Below the pieces are notes generated by a model that was not told the origin of the DNA, ran no database searches, and saw only the letters and a list, made by a program, of their open reading frames with translations. This document shows, piece after piece, positions 1 to 8,748 of a DNA stretch of 64,000 nt. The stretch lies in NCBI GenBank assembly GCA_964584315.1, contig CAZOZO010000013.1:1-64000 (forward strand). Reading direction: 5' to 3'. Position numbers and translations under genes: made by a program. Each line of letters begins with the position of its first letter. The stretch's first letter is position 1. Source of the DNA: CAXXOK01 sp964584315 (lineage in GTDB: Bacteria > Bacillota > Clostridia > Christensenellales > Aristaeellaceae).

Positions 1-802
1 CGGTCATCTCATTGCCGCGCTCGCCGCAACCCACGTATACGATGATGTCCGCATCCGCCCACTTGGCCAGCTGATGCTGCACCACCGTTTTGCCTGAGCC
101 AAACGGCCCCGGCACTGCGGCCACGCCGCCGCTGGCAATGGGGAAGAACGTATCCACCACGCGCTGGCCGGTCACCATCGGCACTGTGGGCGATTTCTTT
201 TCCAGATAAGGGCGGCCCTTGCGCACCGGCCACTTCTGCATCATGGTCAACTCGTGGGTCTGCCCGTCCTCGGCCCTGACGGTGCAAACCGGCTCCGTGA
301 TGGTAAACTCACCCGCGCGAATGTCCGTGATTACGCCGCTTACGCCGTGGGGCACCATCACGCGGTGCTCCACCACGGGCGTCTCTTTCACCACGCCGAT
401 GACCGTGCCGCCGGAAACGCGGTCGTCCACGTTCACGCGCGGCTCAAACTCCCACTTTCGGTCACGATCCAGCGAGGGCACCTCCACCCCGCGGGTGATG
501 CGGTCGCCCACCTTTTCACGGATCTTGGTCAGCGGCCGCTGGATGCCATCGAAAATGGACTCGATCAGCCCCGGCCCCAGCTCCACGGAGAGCGGCGCGC
601 CCGTGGAAAAAACCGGTTCGCCCGGGCCCAGACCGCTGGTCTCCTCATATACCTGTATGCTGGCACGGTCGCCGCGCAGCTCGATGATCTCGCCTACCAG
701 GCGGCGGTCGCTTACGCGCACCACGTCGTACATGCGCGCGTCGGCCATATGTTCCGCTACGATCAGCGGGCCCGCCACCTTGACGATGGTTCCTTGTGCC
801 AT
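1..802 (-). CDS. ntpA: V-type ATP synthase catalytic subunit A (5' part, runs off window)
   Basis: Catalytic nucleotide-binding subunit of the V1 head of a bacterial V/A-type rotary ATPase. Only the first ~267 residues are present; the gene continues beyond position 1. The N-terminus (MAQGTIVKVAGPLIVAEHM) is the family's beta-barrel domain. The non-homologous insert follows, and the Walker A loop GPFGSGKT is encoded near 90-111. The ATG at 800-802 lies 3 bases after the stop of the F-subunit gene, so translation is probably coupled. It is the last visible gene of the ntp operon; subunits B and D are expected to the left of the window. Identity is very secure. Confidence 0.96.
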   Translation of the reverse strand, partial: MAQGTIVKVAGPLIVAEHMADARMYDVVRVSDRRLVGEIIELRGDRASIQVYEETSGLGPGEPVFSTGAPLSVELGPGLIESIFDGIQRPLTKIREKVGDRITRGVEVPSLDRDRKWEFEPRVNVDDRVSGGTVIGVVKETPVVEHRVMVPHGVSGVITDIRAGEFTITEPVCTVRAEDGQTHELTMMQKWPVRKGRPYLEKKSPTVPMVTGQRVVDTFFPIASGGVAAVPGPFGSGKTVVQHQLAKWADADIIVYVGCGERGNEMT

Positions 803-805
803 GCA

Positions 806-1135
806 TTACCCTTCTTTCTGACTCTCGTTGTTGCCAAAGAGGATATCCGCACCGATGGCTTTCTCCACATTGGCGCGCTCGCGCGACATGGCGTAGCCGC
901 TCGCGCCTGCGCTGCCCGGGATCAATATGATCGCCACCTGCGGATCGGTCTTGTAGCGCTCCAGCGCTTCGGCCGCCTCTTTGGCCGCGCGTTCCGTGAT
1001 GAAGATGACCCGCACGCCCTGCCGCACCAGCGTGAACAGCGCGCGCGTGGTTTCCTCCACGGTCTCGGTCGCAATGGCCTCCATGCCTACCGCCTTGAAG
1101 CAAAGCACCGCGTCGCGCTCGCCAACGGCCCCCAT
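806..1135 (-). CDS. ntpG: V-type ATP synthase subunit F (central stalk)
   Basis: Small central-stalk subunit (109 residues from the ATG) that binds the DF rotor axle of the V1 sector. The N-terminus MGAVGERDAVLCFKAVG matches the family pattern (xIAVIGDRDTVLGFRLAG), followed by an alternating alpha/beta fold of the expected length. The start is ambiguous: an in-frame GTG at 1141 gives two more residues, and the AAGGTGAG just upstream could serve either. It sits between the C and A subunit genes with only a few bases on each side, inside one operon. In Enterococcus hirae nomenclature this position is ntpG. Confidence 0.9.
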   Translation of the reverse strand: MGAVGERDAVLCFKAVGMEAIATETVEETTRALFTLVRQGVRVIFITERAAKEAAEALERYKTDPQVAIILIPGSAGASGYAMSRERANVEKAIGADILFGNNESQKEG

Positions 1136-1142
1136 GCTCACC

Positions 1143-2123
1143 TTAGCCACCCAGCTCACGCACCCTTTCCATGACTGCCTCCGGCGCAAAGCCGTTTTGT
1201 TTGCCCGCCATGATCAGGCGTACGTCGGTCGCCTCTCGCTGGCGCATCAACAGGTAGTGTGCAAGCATCTCGATGGAGGCGGTGTCGAACCTGCTGTTGC
1301 GAAACAGTAAGGCCAAATAGTCGTCGGCCACCTTTTCCAGATACGGCAGCTTGGCCGTATCGACCGACGCGGCCAACACCGCCTGATACAGCGGCGCGCT
1401 GTAACGACGAAGCGTGCGCGCCAGGCGATCGTTTTCGCTGTACACACCTTTGAGGGTGTGCAGTGCGATATGCCCGCCGGGCAGCATGATCTCCGCGAAC
1501 TCATGCATACCCTTCCCCATCGCCTTGATGCGCAGCAGCATGATCACGTTGGTGATATCAGCCTTGGCTTCAAAATAGCGCTTCACAACGGCCGCGTGGC
1601 TGCTTTGGGCGAGGTTGGCAAAGATCTGACGGTACATGCCCTTGTCCAGCTCGGTATCTACCAGCATGGGGTCAAACCGTACCGCGCTGCGCTTCTCGAT
1701 CAGCTCCATCGCCGCTTTCAGGTGTTGGGGCAGGCGGCTGTATGTGCGCTCCATCACAGCATGGCGCAGGTGTTCCACATCCAGTGTACCGCACCGGGAC
1801 AAAAACTGCGGCTTTTGTGCAAGGTATCTCGATTTGTATAGTACCTTCAGGTTATGGATATCATAGCGCAGCAACAGGCTGTCCGTTACCAGCGGATCGG
1901 GCGATACTGCTTTGATCAGCGCGCAGGCAGCTTGCACGTGCCTGTCCGCCGCCTGTAGAAAATCGGCACTGTCCGCGGTCGCAAAGCCGATTTCCGTCAG
2001 CGCGCGCTTGGCATCCTCGTAGGTATGGGCGGCGCTCAGGCGTTCCAGCTGTGTGCCGTGCAGCGCTGTGCGCCGTGCGACGCCTACCCGACCGCTCGCA
2101 TAGTAATAACTCGGTTGAGGCAT
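1143..2123 (-). CDS. ntpC: V-type ATP synthase subunit C
   Basis: Subunit C (326 residues, normal length), the helical socket that couples the central stalk to the membrane rotor ring; homologous to eukaryotic subunit d. The sequence is alpha-helical with family-like segments such as SYYYASGRVGVARRTAL at the N-terminus and DITNVIMLLRIKAMGKG in the middle. The ATG at 2123 follows GAGAAAGGGGG. The open frame continues upstream into the E gene, but that extension is low complexity and antisense-like, so the internal ATG was chosen. The gene starts 34 bases after ntpE and ends just before ntpG. Confidence 0.9.
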   Translation of the reverse strand: MPQPSYYYASGRVGVARRTALHGTQLERLSAAHTYEDAKRALTEIGFATADSADFLQAADRHVQAACALIKAVSPDPLVTDSLLLRYDIHNLKVLYKSRYLAQKPQFLSRCGTLDVEHLRHAVMERTYSRLPQHLKAAMELIEKRSAVRFDPMLVDTELDKGMYRQIFANLAQSSHAAVVKRYFEAKADITNVIMLLRIKAMGKGMHEFAEIMLPGGHIALHTLKGVYSENDRLARTLRRYSAPLYQAVLAASVDTAKLPYLEKVADDYLALLFRNSRFDTASIEMLAHYLLMRQREATDVRLIMAGKQNGFAPEAVMERVRELGG

Positions 2124-2157
2124 CACTGCGCCCCCTTTCTCAATTGGTTCTGCCGTA

Positions 2158-2751
2158 TCATTCGGCAAAGAGGGCTTCCGCCGCCTGCTGTTCCATCGTC
2201 GAGCGCGCATCGTCCATCAGCACGCGCAGCGTGCAACGGATCTCGGCGCCGCCATGTCGCAAGGTAACGCCTTCGTCCGCCTGCGTACGCTCCAGCGCCA
2301 GCACCAGCCGCCCGGGCTTTCCCGCCGCAGCAAGCGCTGTGTTGGCATCCGCGAGGAACGCCTCGTCAAACCAGGCGGCGTTTTGGCTTATCGCAAGCGT
2401 CTCATCGCCGGTCGCAAACCGGACGATCTGGCGCAGGAAGAAAGCGCGTTTCTCCGCCGTGGTCATCTGTGCGAGCAATGCGTATGTCTGCGAGAACACA
2501 TCGTCAATCAGCATGCGTTTCTTAGCCAGCATGGCCTTGCGCTCTTCCAGCTCCGCCATGCGAAGCATACGCTGTTCCAGCTCGTCGCTGTCACGCTGTG
2601 CCTGCGCGAGCGTCGCTGCGTGCTGGGCTTCGATCTTGAAGCGGGACGCAGCTTTCAGCTGCGCAGCTTTCGCCCTGGCCTCGCTGTCAATGCGCACGGC
2701 TGCGTCCTGCGCGTCCTGTGCGATTTTATCCAGGATTGCCTGTGCGTTCAT
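2158..2751 (-). CDS. ntpE: V-type ATP synthase subunit E (peripheral stalk)
   Basis: Peripheral-stalk subunit E (197 residues). The N-terminal ~100 residues form a long charged, Ala-rich helix (MNAQAILDKIAQDAQDAAV onwards) that pairs with the G/H subunit as a coiled coil. The C-terminal globular part (GGAEIRCTLRVLMDDARSTM) caps the A3B3 head. AAGGAGCTGCGC precedes the ATG, and the ntpK stop is only 10 bases upstream. Gene order and length agree with the family; pairwise identity in this family is usually low, so the call rests partly on position in the operon. Confidence 0.9.
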   Translation of the reverse strand: MNAQAILDKIAQDAQDAAVRIDSEARAKAAQLKAASRFKIEAQHAATLAQAQRDSDELEQRMLRMAELEERKAMLAKKRMLIDDVFSQTYALLAQMTTAEKRAFFLRQIVRFATGDETLAISQNAAWFDEAFLADANTALAAAGKPGRLVLALERTQADEGVTLRHGGAEIRCTLRVLMDDARSTMEQQAAEALFAE

Positions 2752-2761
2752 GCGCAGCTCC

Positions 2762-3235
2762 TTACAGCTTGATGGAGTTGACGATCAGGAAGGAAGTGAG
2801 CAGGGAGAGCACCGCGTAGGTCTCGACCATAACCGTCATGGTGATGCCCTTACCGCTCATATCGGGGCGCTGGCCGGTCATGAGCATTGCGGCTGCTGCC
2901 ACCTGACCCTGCTTGATGCCCGAGAAGAACCCGACAAGCCCGACAGGCAGGCAGCCGATCAAAAGGCCAAGCCCCTGATAAAGCTCGATGGCCTTCATGG
3001 CACCGCCCAGCACGTTGGTGTTGATCAGCACGATCACGGCGATCAGGAAACCGTAAATGCCTTGCGTAGCGGGCAGCAGCTGCAGCAGCAGCAGTTTGCT
3101 GTTCACTTCGGGGTTTTCGGTGGAGACGCCGGCGGAAGCCTGACCTGCGATACCCACGCCGCTACTGGAACCCATGCCTGCGCCGATCACAGCGATCGCC
3201 GCGCCCAAAAGAGCTAAAATCTGACCGATTGACAT
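2762..3235 (-). CDS. ntpK: V-type ATP synthase subunit K (rotor ring, Na+-type binding site)
   Basis: Membrane rotor subunit (157 residues): four transmembrane helices formed by a duplicated hairpin, as in V-type K subunits. The second helix carries LPATQGIYGF (T57, Q58, Y61) and the fourth MVETYAVL (E138). In Enterococcus hirae NtpK the Na+ ligands are in LPGTQGLYGF (T64, Q65, Y68) and MVETYAIL (E139), so the whole ion-binding set appears conserved. This points to Na+ as coupling ion. AGGAGG lies 8 bases before the ATG. The inference of Na+ specificity comes from motif identity, not from experiment. Confidence 0.96.
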   Translation of the reverse strand: MSIGQILALLGAAIAVIGAGMGSSSGVGIAGQASAGVSTENPEVNSKLLLLQLLPATQGIYGFLIAVIVLINTNVLGGAMKAIELYQGLGLLIGCLPVGLVGFFSGIKQGQVAAAAMLMTGQRPDMSGKGITMTVMVETYAVLSLLTSFLIVNSIKL

Positions 3236-3275
3236 AACAGGTACCTCCTACATTCGTAGCTCTGTTTTCTTATCT

Positions 3276-5195
3276 TCACACCGCAGGGTGCTCTGCATCC
3301 CGGATGTAAACATACCTGGTGGTTTCCGTCAGAGGGACGAACGGCTTGCCGCCGTCTTCAAAGAACTTGCCGAAGAACTCGATATACTGCAGGCGGCAAC
3401 TGTGTACGTATGCGCCCAGCGTATTGATACCGGCATTGAACAGGTGCCCGCCCACGAACAGCACCGCGCCGATGACAATTCCGATAGGGCCGGATGATAC
3501 CACCATGCCCACCAGAATGTTGATGACCATGCCGATCACGCCCGTCGCCAGCCCCATGCCGAACAGGCGCATGTAGCTTAGCAGGTCGCTGATCCAGCTG
3601 GTCGCGCCATACAGCGCGCCAAGGCCGCTCAGAAGCCGTTTGATCGGGTTTTTGGATTTGGCTCGTCCGGCGGTCACCAGGATGATGCCCGCGCCGGTCA
3701 GCGCGATCCACTTGCCCAATTCGGGCGCCACGATCATCAGCGCCAGACCGACTACCAGCATGAACCAGCTCAACTGATCGGCCACGGCATCCCATGGCTT
3801 GCCACGACGGATGTTCAGGTAGGCTGCCACGCCAAGACCGGTGAACAGGTGAAGCGCGCCCAAGCCGATGCATACGCCCATCACGGGCAGAGCGTTGTTC
3901 ATCGGGTCAAACAGCAGCGGGAGCGGTGCGAAGCCAAACCAGGTATTGTAAAGCGCGCCCCAGAAAATGGTGGCCACGCCGCCCGCCATCAGCAGCCAAA
4001 GCATCTTCCGCGTTCCGGCAGCAGGCTTGAGTACCTTGATCAGGATCGGGATGATGATCGCCATCATCAGGCCATACCCGGCGTCCGAAATCATCATGCC
4101 CATAAAGTTGATGAAGAAGGGCGTCAGGATGATGGTCGGGTCAAGGCTGCCCGGCGTTGGCAGAGAAAAGCCCGTGACCACCGATTCAAACGGTGTGAAT
4201 GGCGCGGGGTTGTGCAGAAACACCGGCGGTTCCTCCCCCTCCTCGGGGTCATGGAAGGCCAGCGCGACCGTGGGCGACACAGCGGAAAGGCGTTGCTGGA
4301 TGGTGTCCGACATGGGGGCGGGCACCCATCCCTGCAGGAAGAAAGTCTTTTCCGACACAGACAGATTGCATACGGCTGCCAGTCGCGCGCGCCTGGAGGT
4401 GAGGATATCGTAGAGCTTACGAAGGTCGTTCAGGCGATCCGCCATGGCTGCCATCTTGGCTACCACAGCTTGCTGACCTTCATCGATGATGCGCTGTTCC
4501 TTGTCGAGCGCGTCGAGCATCTCCGCCACGGTCAGCGTGCTGTGCGGCAGGTTGACCGCCGTGAAGCTGCCTTCCCGCAGCAGGGTGATCACCCTGTCCC
4601 ACACATCCCGGTGGCACAGAACATGGATGTGCGCCAGCTCGCGTTCCGTAGAGACCATATCCACTACGCATAGGTCGCCAAATATGTTGGTTTCCTGCCA
4701 CTGATCCAGCTCCGCCTTTTGCACGGTGCCAAGCGCCGTGATCGTGTTGCGGGTGCTTTGCAGCTGATCCAGCGCCAGTGGCAGCGTGCGCCAGGGCGTC
4801 AGCAGTTCACGTTGCGCCTCGATCCGCGCGGTTTGGCCGCGCAGGTCGCCCGCTTCGCGTTCCAGCGCTTCAAGCGTTTCCACCGTTTGCATCAAATCGG
4901 CCTGCGCCTCCAACAGCGCTTCCGCCTGCCGATTGTCGATCGTGGGTCGGTCGGCCATGAGCCGCTTCTTCTCGGTATCGTAGCGGTTCAGCTTGCCGAT
5001 AGCCCACGCCAAACGGGTGATCGACTCGTCCAGCATGGGCAACTCCGCCAAGGCAGGCGGTTTGTTGAACGTGACATCCTCCGACTCGGCGGGGGTAAGC
5101 TGGAAACAGCCCAGCTTCTGGACCGCGGCCAGCAGAGGTTGCCGGTCGCGCTCCAGCGCTAGCATGTCCACATGCTTCATCTCAACGATCGCCAT
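3276..5195 (-). CDS. ntpI: V-type ATP synthase subunit I (a subunit, stator)
   Basis: Stator subunit I/a (639 residues). The N-terminal ~330 residues are a soluble, coiled-coil domain that contacts the peripheral stalks. The C-terminal half has about seven to eight transmembrane segments and forms the ion half-channels beside the K ring. Family-typical stretches include ISDAGYGLMMA, the Arg-containing SYMRLFGMGLATG helix (essential Arg region) and FVGGHLFNAGINTLGAYVHS near the end. The ATG at 5195 overlaps the end of the upstream G/H gene by 14 bases, a sign of translational coupling. Confidence 0.95.
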   Translation of the reverse strand: MAIVEMKHVDMLALERDRQPLLAAVQKLGCFQLTPAESEDVTFNKPPALAELPMLDESITRLAWAIGKLNRYDTEKKRLMADRPTIDNRQAEALLEAQADLMQTVETLEALEREAGDLRGQTARIEAQRELLTPWRTLPLALDQLQSTRNTITALGTVQKAELDQWQETNIFGDLCVVDMVSTERELAHIHVLCHRDVWDRVITLLREGSFTAVNLPHSTLTVAEMLDALDKEQRIIDEGQQAVVAKMAAMADRLNDLRKLYDILTSRRARLAAVCNLSVSEKTFFLQGWVPAPMSDTIQQRLSAVSPTVALAFHDPEEGEEPPVFLHNPAPFTPFESVVTGFSLPTPGSLDPTIILTPFFINFMGMMISDAGYGLMMAIIIPILIKVLKPAAGTRKMLWLLMAGGVATIFWGALYNTWFGFAPLPLLFDPMNNALPVMGVCIGLGALHLFTGLGVAAYLNIRRGKPWDAVADQLSWFMLVVGLALMIVAPELGKWIALTGAGIILVTAGRAKSKNPIKRLLSGLGALYGATSWISDLLSYMRLFGMGLATGVIGMVINILVGMVVSSGPIGIVIGAVLFVGGHLFNAGINTLGAYVHSCRLQYIEFFGKFFEDGGKPFVPLTETTRYVYIRDAEHPAV

Positions 5196-5505
5196 CGCTT
5201 ACAATCCTCTCAAACAGGCTGCTGGCAAGGCTTGCCACCCTGCTGCGCGCCGTTGCCAGACTTGCGTCCTGCCGCTGCTGCACGGCAGTCGCCTCGGCGA
5301 CGATCCGTGCTTCCACGCTGCGGCGGCGCTCCTCTAAAATGCTCTGCTGCAAGGCGCGGTGTTCCAGCGCGATGCCCCGCTCGTGCTGCGTGATCTCCGC
5401 CTCAGCCGCTTTGATCAGCTCGCGGGCGCTACGCTGTGCCTCCTGCAGGATCAGGTCGGCATTTTCTTCGGCGGCCTGCACCGCCCGAAACAGTTCCTTG
5501 GCCAC
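5182..5505 (-). CDS. ntpF: V-type ATP synthase subunit G/H (peripheral stalk coiled coil)
   Basis: Short, almost wholly helical protein (107 residues) rich in Ala, Glu, Arg and Gln, as expected for the peripheral-stalk G/H subunit that pairs with subunit E. Position supports this: it precedes ntpI, as ntpF does in the E. hirae ntpFIKECGAB order. The start is a GTG at 5505 placed 8 bases after AGAAGG; another in-frame GTG at 5514 sits on top of that ribosome binding site and is less likely. The longer open frame overlaps upp and its extra residues look like read-through. Confidence 0.82.
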   Translation of the reverse strand: MAKELFRAVQAAEENADLILQEAQRSARELIKAAEAEITQHERGIALEHRALQQSILEERRRSVEARIVAEATAVQQRQDASLATARSRVASLASSLFERIVSDGDR

Positions 5506-5536
5506 TTGATGCACCTTCTTTCGCCGCTGCCGCGTT

Positions 5537-6166
5537 TTATTTGGTGCCAAACAGACGGTCGCCCGCGTCGCCCAGCCCCGGCACGATGTAGCCGTGCTCA
5601 TTGAGCCGCTCGTCGCACGCGGCCACGTAGATATCCACGTCGGGGTGATCCTGCTGTACGCGGCGGATACCCTCCGGCGCGGCGATCAGGTTGACCAGCC
5701 GGATATTCTTGCAGTTGCGCTGCTTGATGAACGTGATGGCCGCCGAAGCGCTGCCGCCGGTCGCCAGCATGGGATCCAGCACGATCAGCTCACGGTTTTC
5801 GCTGTCGGCGGGCAGTTTGCAGTAGTATTCTACAGGCTGGAGCGACACCGGGTCGCGGTACAGGCCGATGTGCCCGATGCGCGCCGCGGGGATCAGCTTG
5901 GTGACCCCATCCACCATGCCAAGGCCCGCGCGCAGGATGGGCACGATGCCGATCTTCTTGCCGCTGAGCATCTTGGTTTTGGTCACGCAAATGGGGGTCT
6001 CCACCTCGACCTCCTCCGTGGGCAGGTCGCGGGTGACCTCGTAGACCATCAGCATGGAGATCTCCTCCAGCAACTCGCGGAATTCCTTTGCGCCGGTCTC
6101 TTTGTTGCGCATGATGCTCAGCTTATGCTGGATCAGCGGGTGGTCAAGCAGATGGACTTTACTCAA
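5537..6166 (-). CDS. upp: uracil phosphoribosyltransferase
   Basis: Converts uracil plus PRPP to UMP in pyrimidine salvage (209 residues, exactly family length). The PRPP-binding loop DPMLATGGSA is at residues 131-140. The C-terminal uracil-binding segment EHGYIVPGLGDAGDRLFGT is intact. AAGGAGG lies just before the ATG. It is the first gene after a good promoter, and only 31 bases separate it from ntpF, so it seems to be co-transcribed with the V-ATPase genes. A uracil permease gene at the other end of the window would supply its substrate, though the two are not linked. Confidence 0.97.
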   Translation of the reverse strand: MSKVHLLDHPLIQHKLSIMRNKETGAKEFRELLEEISMLMVYEVTRDLPTEEVEVETPICVTKTKMLSGKKIGIVPILRAGLGMVDGVTKLIPAARIGHIGLYRDPVSLQPVEYYCKLPADSENRELIVLDPMLATGGSASAAITFIKQRNCKNIRLVNLIAAPEGIRRVQQDHPDVDIYVAACDERLNEHGYIVPGLGDAGDRLFGTK

Positions 6167-6261
6167 TGGAAGGCCTCCTTAGGTTTTAGAAGGGCAGTTT
6201 TCATGAAGCGAGGCTGCCTCACTGAAACGCGTCTTCTCTTGTCTGATTCTCATTCTTGATT

Positions 6262-6290
6262 ATTTTATACTAGATGACCTCGCTTGGCAA
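6262..6290 (-). promoter_or_regulatory. predicted promoter for upp-ntp operon
   Basis: On the minus strand TTGCCA (6285-6290), 17-base spacer, TAAAAT (6262-6267), about 95 bases before the upp start. An alternative -10 TATAAA overlaps (6264-6269). No other good promoter was seen before the ntp genes. Confidence 0.5.
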
Positions 6291-6731
6291 GCCTGAAATA
6301 GGCACGATTGCCCGCGGATGTCCTATGTGCCTGATGGCTGCTTTTTTGAGTACAGAGCACACTTTGCCGCGGTGCAGCGCATCTGCCGCCACAGACGGCA
6401 CTGGCGTATGGTCGTCTTGCTGTGTCCATTCCCGGCAGGGAAAACGCAGATTTTGTTGAAATATAAACACAGTACCGCATGAGCACCGTAAAGAAAATAG
6501 CATCGCGTCCGAAATATATTCCGCTGTGCAGCCCTCTTGCCACACACCCGCCGGCTCGACTTCCACAGCCCTCCCGATGCCTGCAAATCCGGCCTCTGTG
6601 ATGCATGGCCTTGATTCAACACCGCGCCCGCGGGGTACAAAAATAACGTGGGGCGGCCCAGTCGCACCATATGGCACATACACCCAACGCGCGACCCGCG
6701 CGCGACCGCTGCAAAACGCAGAAGGAGCTCC
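6291..6731. other. intergenic region between divergent upp and ldhA
   Basis: About 440 bases with no convincing gene. Open frames on the minus strand here continue as antisense of the lactate dehydrogenase gene and have no ribosome binding site. No strong hairpin or RNA motif was recognised; a promoter for ldhA should lie in it but none close to consensus was found. Confidence 0.4.
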
Positions 6732-7769
6732 ATGAAAACCATCGCTTTCTTTGACGCGAAGCCCTACGACCGCGAATGGTTCGACAAGGCCAACACCGGC
6801 TATGACATACGCTATCTGGAGAGCAGGCTCACCCCCGCCACCGTGCAGCTGGCTGCCGGTGCGGATGCCGTGTGCGCCTTTGTAAACGACGATGTGAACG
6901 CCGAGGTGATCGACGCGCTCTATGCCCTTGGCGTGCGCGTGATCGCCATGCGCTGCGCAGGCTACAGCAATGTGGATTTTGTGCGTGCCTATGGCAAGAT
7001 CAACGTGGTGCGCGTGCCTGCCTATTCGCCCTACGCGGTGGCGGAGCATGCCATGGCGCTGCTTCTGGACGTGAACCGCAAGCTGCACCGTGCCTACAGC
7101 CGTACCCGTGATTTCAATTTCAGCCTGAACGGCCTCACGGGGGTCGATTTGCACGGGAAGACCGTGGGCGTGATCGGCACCGGCAAGATCGGCCGCGTGT
7201 TCATGGACATCTGCAAGGGCTTTGGCATGGATGTGATCGCCTACGACCTTTACCCCGCCAAGGATAGCGACATTCACTATGTGCCGCTGGACGAGCTGCT
7301 CATGAGAAGCGACGTGATCTCGCTGCATTGCCCCCTGACCGAGCAGACCCGCTATATCCTCAGTGCGGACGCCTTTGCCAAAATGAAGCAGGGCGTGTTC
7401 ATCATCAACACATCGCGCGGGGCGCTGATCGATACCGAGGCGCTGCTAACCGCGCTCAACAGCGGCAAGGTGCGCGGCGCGGGGCTGGACGTATATGAGG
7501 AGGAAGCCGACCTGTTCTTCGTGGACAACAGTGGCAGCATCATCAAGGACGATGTGCTCGCGCTGCTCGTGTCACGTCCTAATGTCGTGCTTACAGCCCA
7601 TCAGGCGTTTTTGACCGAGGAAGCCCTCGCCAACATCGCCAAGACCACCCTAGAGAATCTGGATGCATTTTTTGCGGGCGACCCCCTGCAAAACGAAGTA
7701 TGCTACCGTTGCGATATCGGCAAGGTCGTGGAGGATTGCCGCCGGTGGCGCAAGGAGCGTTGCTTTTGA
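6732..7769 (+). CDS. ldhA: D-lactate dehydrogenase (D-2-hydroxyacid dehydrogenase family)
   Basis: Reduces pyruvate to D-lactate with NADH, a fermentative sink for electrons. The 345-residue protein has the catalytic/substrate domain split around a Rossmann domain. GVIGTGKIGR is the dinucleotide loop; NTSRGALID carries the catalytic Arg, and a family-typical Glu (GAGLDVYEEE) and His (TAHQAFLT) follow. The segment VIAMRCAGYSNVD is typical of the D-LDH branch. GAAGGAG precedes the ATG; the longer frame starting upstream was rejected for lack of a site. The C-terminal tail ends in a basic, Cys-containing stretch slightly longer than usual. Confidence 0.93.
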   Translation: MKTIAFFDAKPYDREWFDKANTGYDIRYLESRLTPATVQLAAGADAVCAFVNDDVNAEVIDALYALGVRVIAMRCAGYSNVDFVRAYGKINVVRVPAYSPYAVAEHAMALLLDVNRKLHRAYSRTRDFNFSLNGLTGVDLHGKTVGVIGTGKIGRVFMDICKGFGMDVIAYDLYPAKDSDIHYVPLDELLMRSDVISLHCPLTEQTRYILSADAFAKMKQGVFIINTSRGALIDTEALLTALNSGKVRGAGLDVYEEEADLFFVDNSGSIIKDDVLALLVSRPNVVLTAHQAFLTEEALANIAKTTLENLDAFFAGDPLQNEVCYRCDIGKVVEDCRRWRKERCF

Positions 7770-7818
7770 TCGCCTGAACCCATGACAAACCATGACTTAC
7801 TACAAAGGAGGCAAACCA

Positions 7819-8637
7819 ATGGATGTGACCGTACATACCCCTTGGCGCAAGATCGGCGTATTGCTCGCTTTCGTCGTGATGGTGACTGTGAACGCCCTGG
7901 CCAACGCTCTGCCGCTCAACGGCGTGCCCACCGGCGAGGTGGCCGACCGTTACCAGAACCTGTTTACTCCCGCGCCGCTCACCTTCGCCATCTGGGGCGC
8001 GATCTACCTGCTGCTGCTTGTGTACATCGTGTTTCAACTGCTCCCCGCCAAGGGCGAGCCCGGCATCGCTCGGCAGGCGATGCTGCGCGAGCTCAGCCTT
8101 TTGTTCATGGGCACTTCGCTGGTGAACGCAGGCTGGATCTTTGCGTGGCACTATGACCGCATCGTGCTGTCGGTGGTGCTGATGGTCATCCTGCTGCTGG
8201 GCCTGATGCGCGCGGCATGGCTCCTGCGCGAGCCTCACTGCAACTCCAAGGAGGAATTGGCCCTTCGGGTGCCGTTTGGCCTGTACTTTGGATGGATCAC
8301 CGTGGCGACGATCGCCAACGTGACTGTATTGTTCAAGAGCCTGAACTGGAATGGTTTTGGCATCGCCGAGCCGATTTGGACGGCGGCCATCCTTGTGGTG
8401 GGCGCGGCTATCGCGTCCGTGACCATGTATCGCATCCGCAGCGTCGCCTATGGCTTGGCGGTTCTGTGGGCCTTTGCAGGCATCCTGAACCGCCACCTTT
8501 CAACACAGTGGTATGGCGGCCAGTACGGGCTGGTGGTCGGCTTCACCATCGCGATGCTCGCGGTGCTGCTGGCCGCGCTGGTCGTAACGGGCATCCACAT
8601 GCGCAAGGTTGCCGCTTGCGCCGTACCAAAAACATAA
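7819..8637 (+). CDS. TspO/MBR-like tryptophan-rich membrane protein
   Basis: Integral membrane protein (272 residues, about seven to eight hydrophobic segments). The stretch NLFTPAPLTFAIWGAIYLLL is typical of a Bacillota family annotated as tryptophan-rich sensory protein, distantly related to TspO/MBR. Its members are larger than classical five-helix TspO. The cellular role of this branch is unknown; binding of porphyrins or lipids would be only an analogy. The start is the ATG at 7819, preceded by AAAGGAGGCAAACC. It follows ldhA by about 50 bases and could share its transcript. A strong hairpin lies just downstream. Confidence 0.72.
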   Translation: MDVTVHTPWRKIGVLLAFVVMVTVNALANALPLNGVPTGEVADRYQNLFTPAPLTFAIWGAIYLLLLVYIVFQLLPAKGEPGIARQAMLRELSLLFMGTSLVNAGWIFAWHYDRIVLSVVLMVILLLGLMRAAWLLREPHCNSKEELALRVPFGLYFGWITVATIANVTVLFKSLNWNGFGIAEPIWTAAILVVGAAIASVTMYRIRSVAYGLAVLWAFAGILNRHLSTQWYGGQYGLVVGFTIAMLAVLLAALVVTGIHMRKVAACAVPKT

Positions 8638-8654
8638 GCCGCTTCAGTCGCAGA

Positions 8655-8687
8655 CGAAGCCCGTCGGGAATCTCCCGACGGGCTTCG
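8655..8687. terminator. bidirectional terminator hairpin
   Basis: A perfect 15-base-pair stem (CGAAGCCCGTCGGGA and its complement) with a 3-base loop, followed on the plus strand by a loose T-rich tail. It lies between convergent genes and can serve both. Confidence 0.75.
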
Positions 8688-8748
8688 CTTTGCGTGTTTT
8701 GTCAAGGCTGAGTCTGCCATGGGCAATCCCGTTCGCCGTATCAGTTGC

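Noticed and set aside
6270..7328. 352-residue minus-strand open frame
   Set aside because: It is antisense to the well-supported D-lactate dehydrogenase gene, is His/Val-rich as shadow frames are, and has no ribosome binding site.
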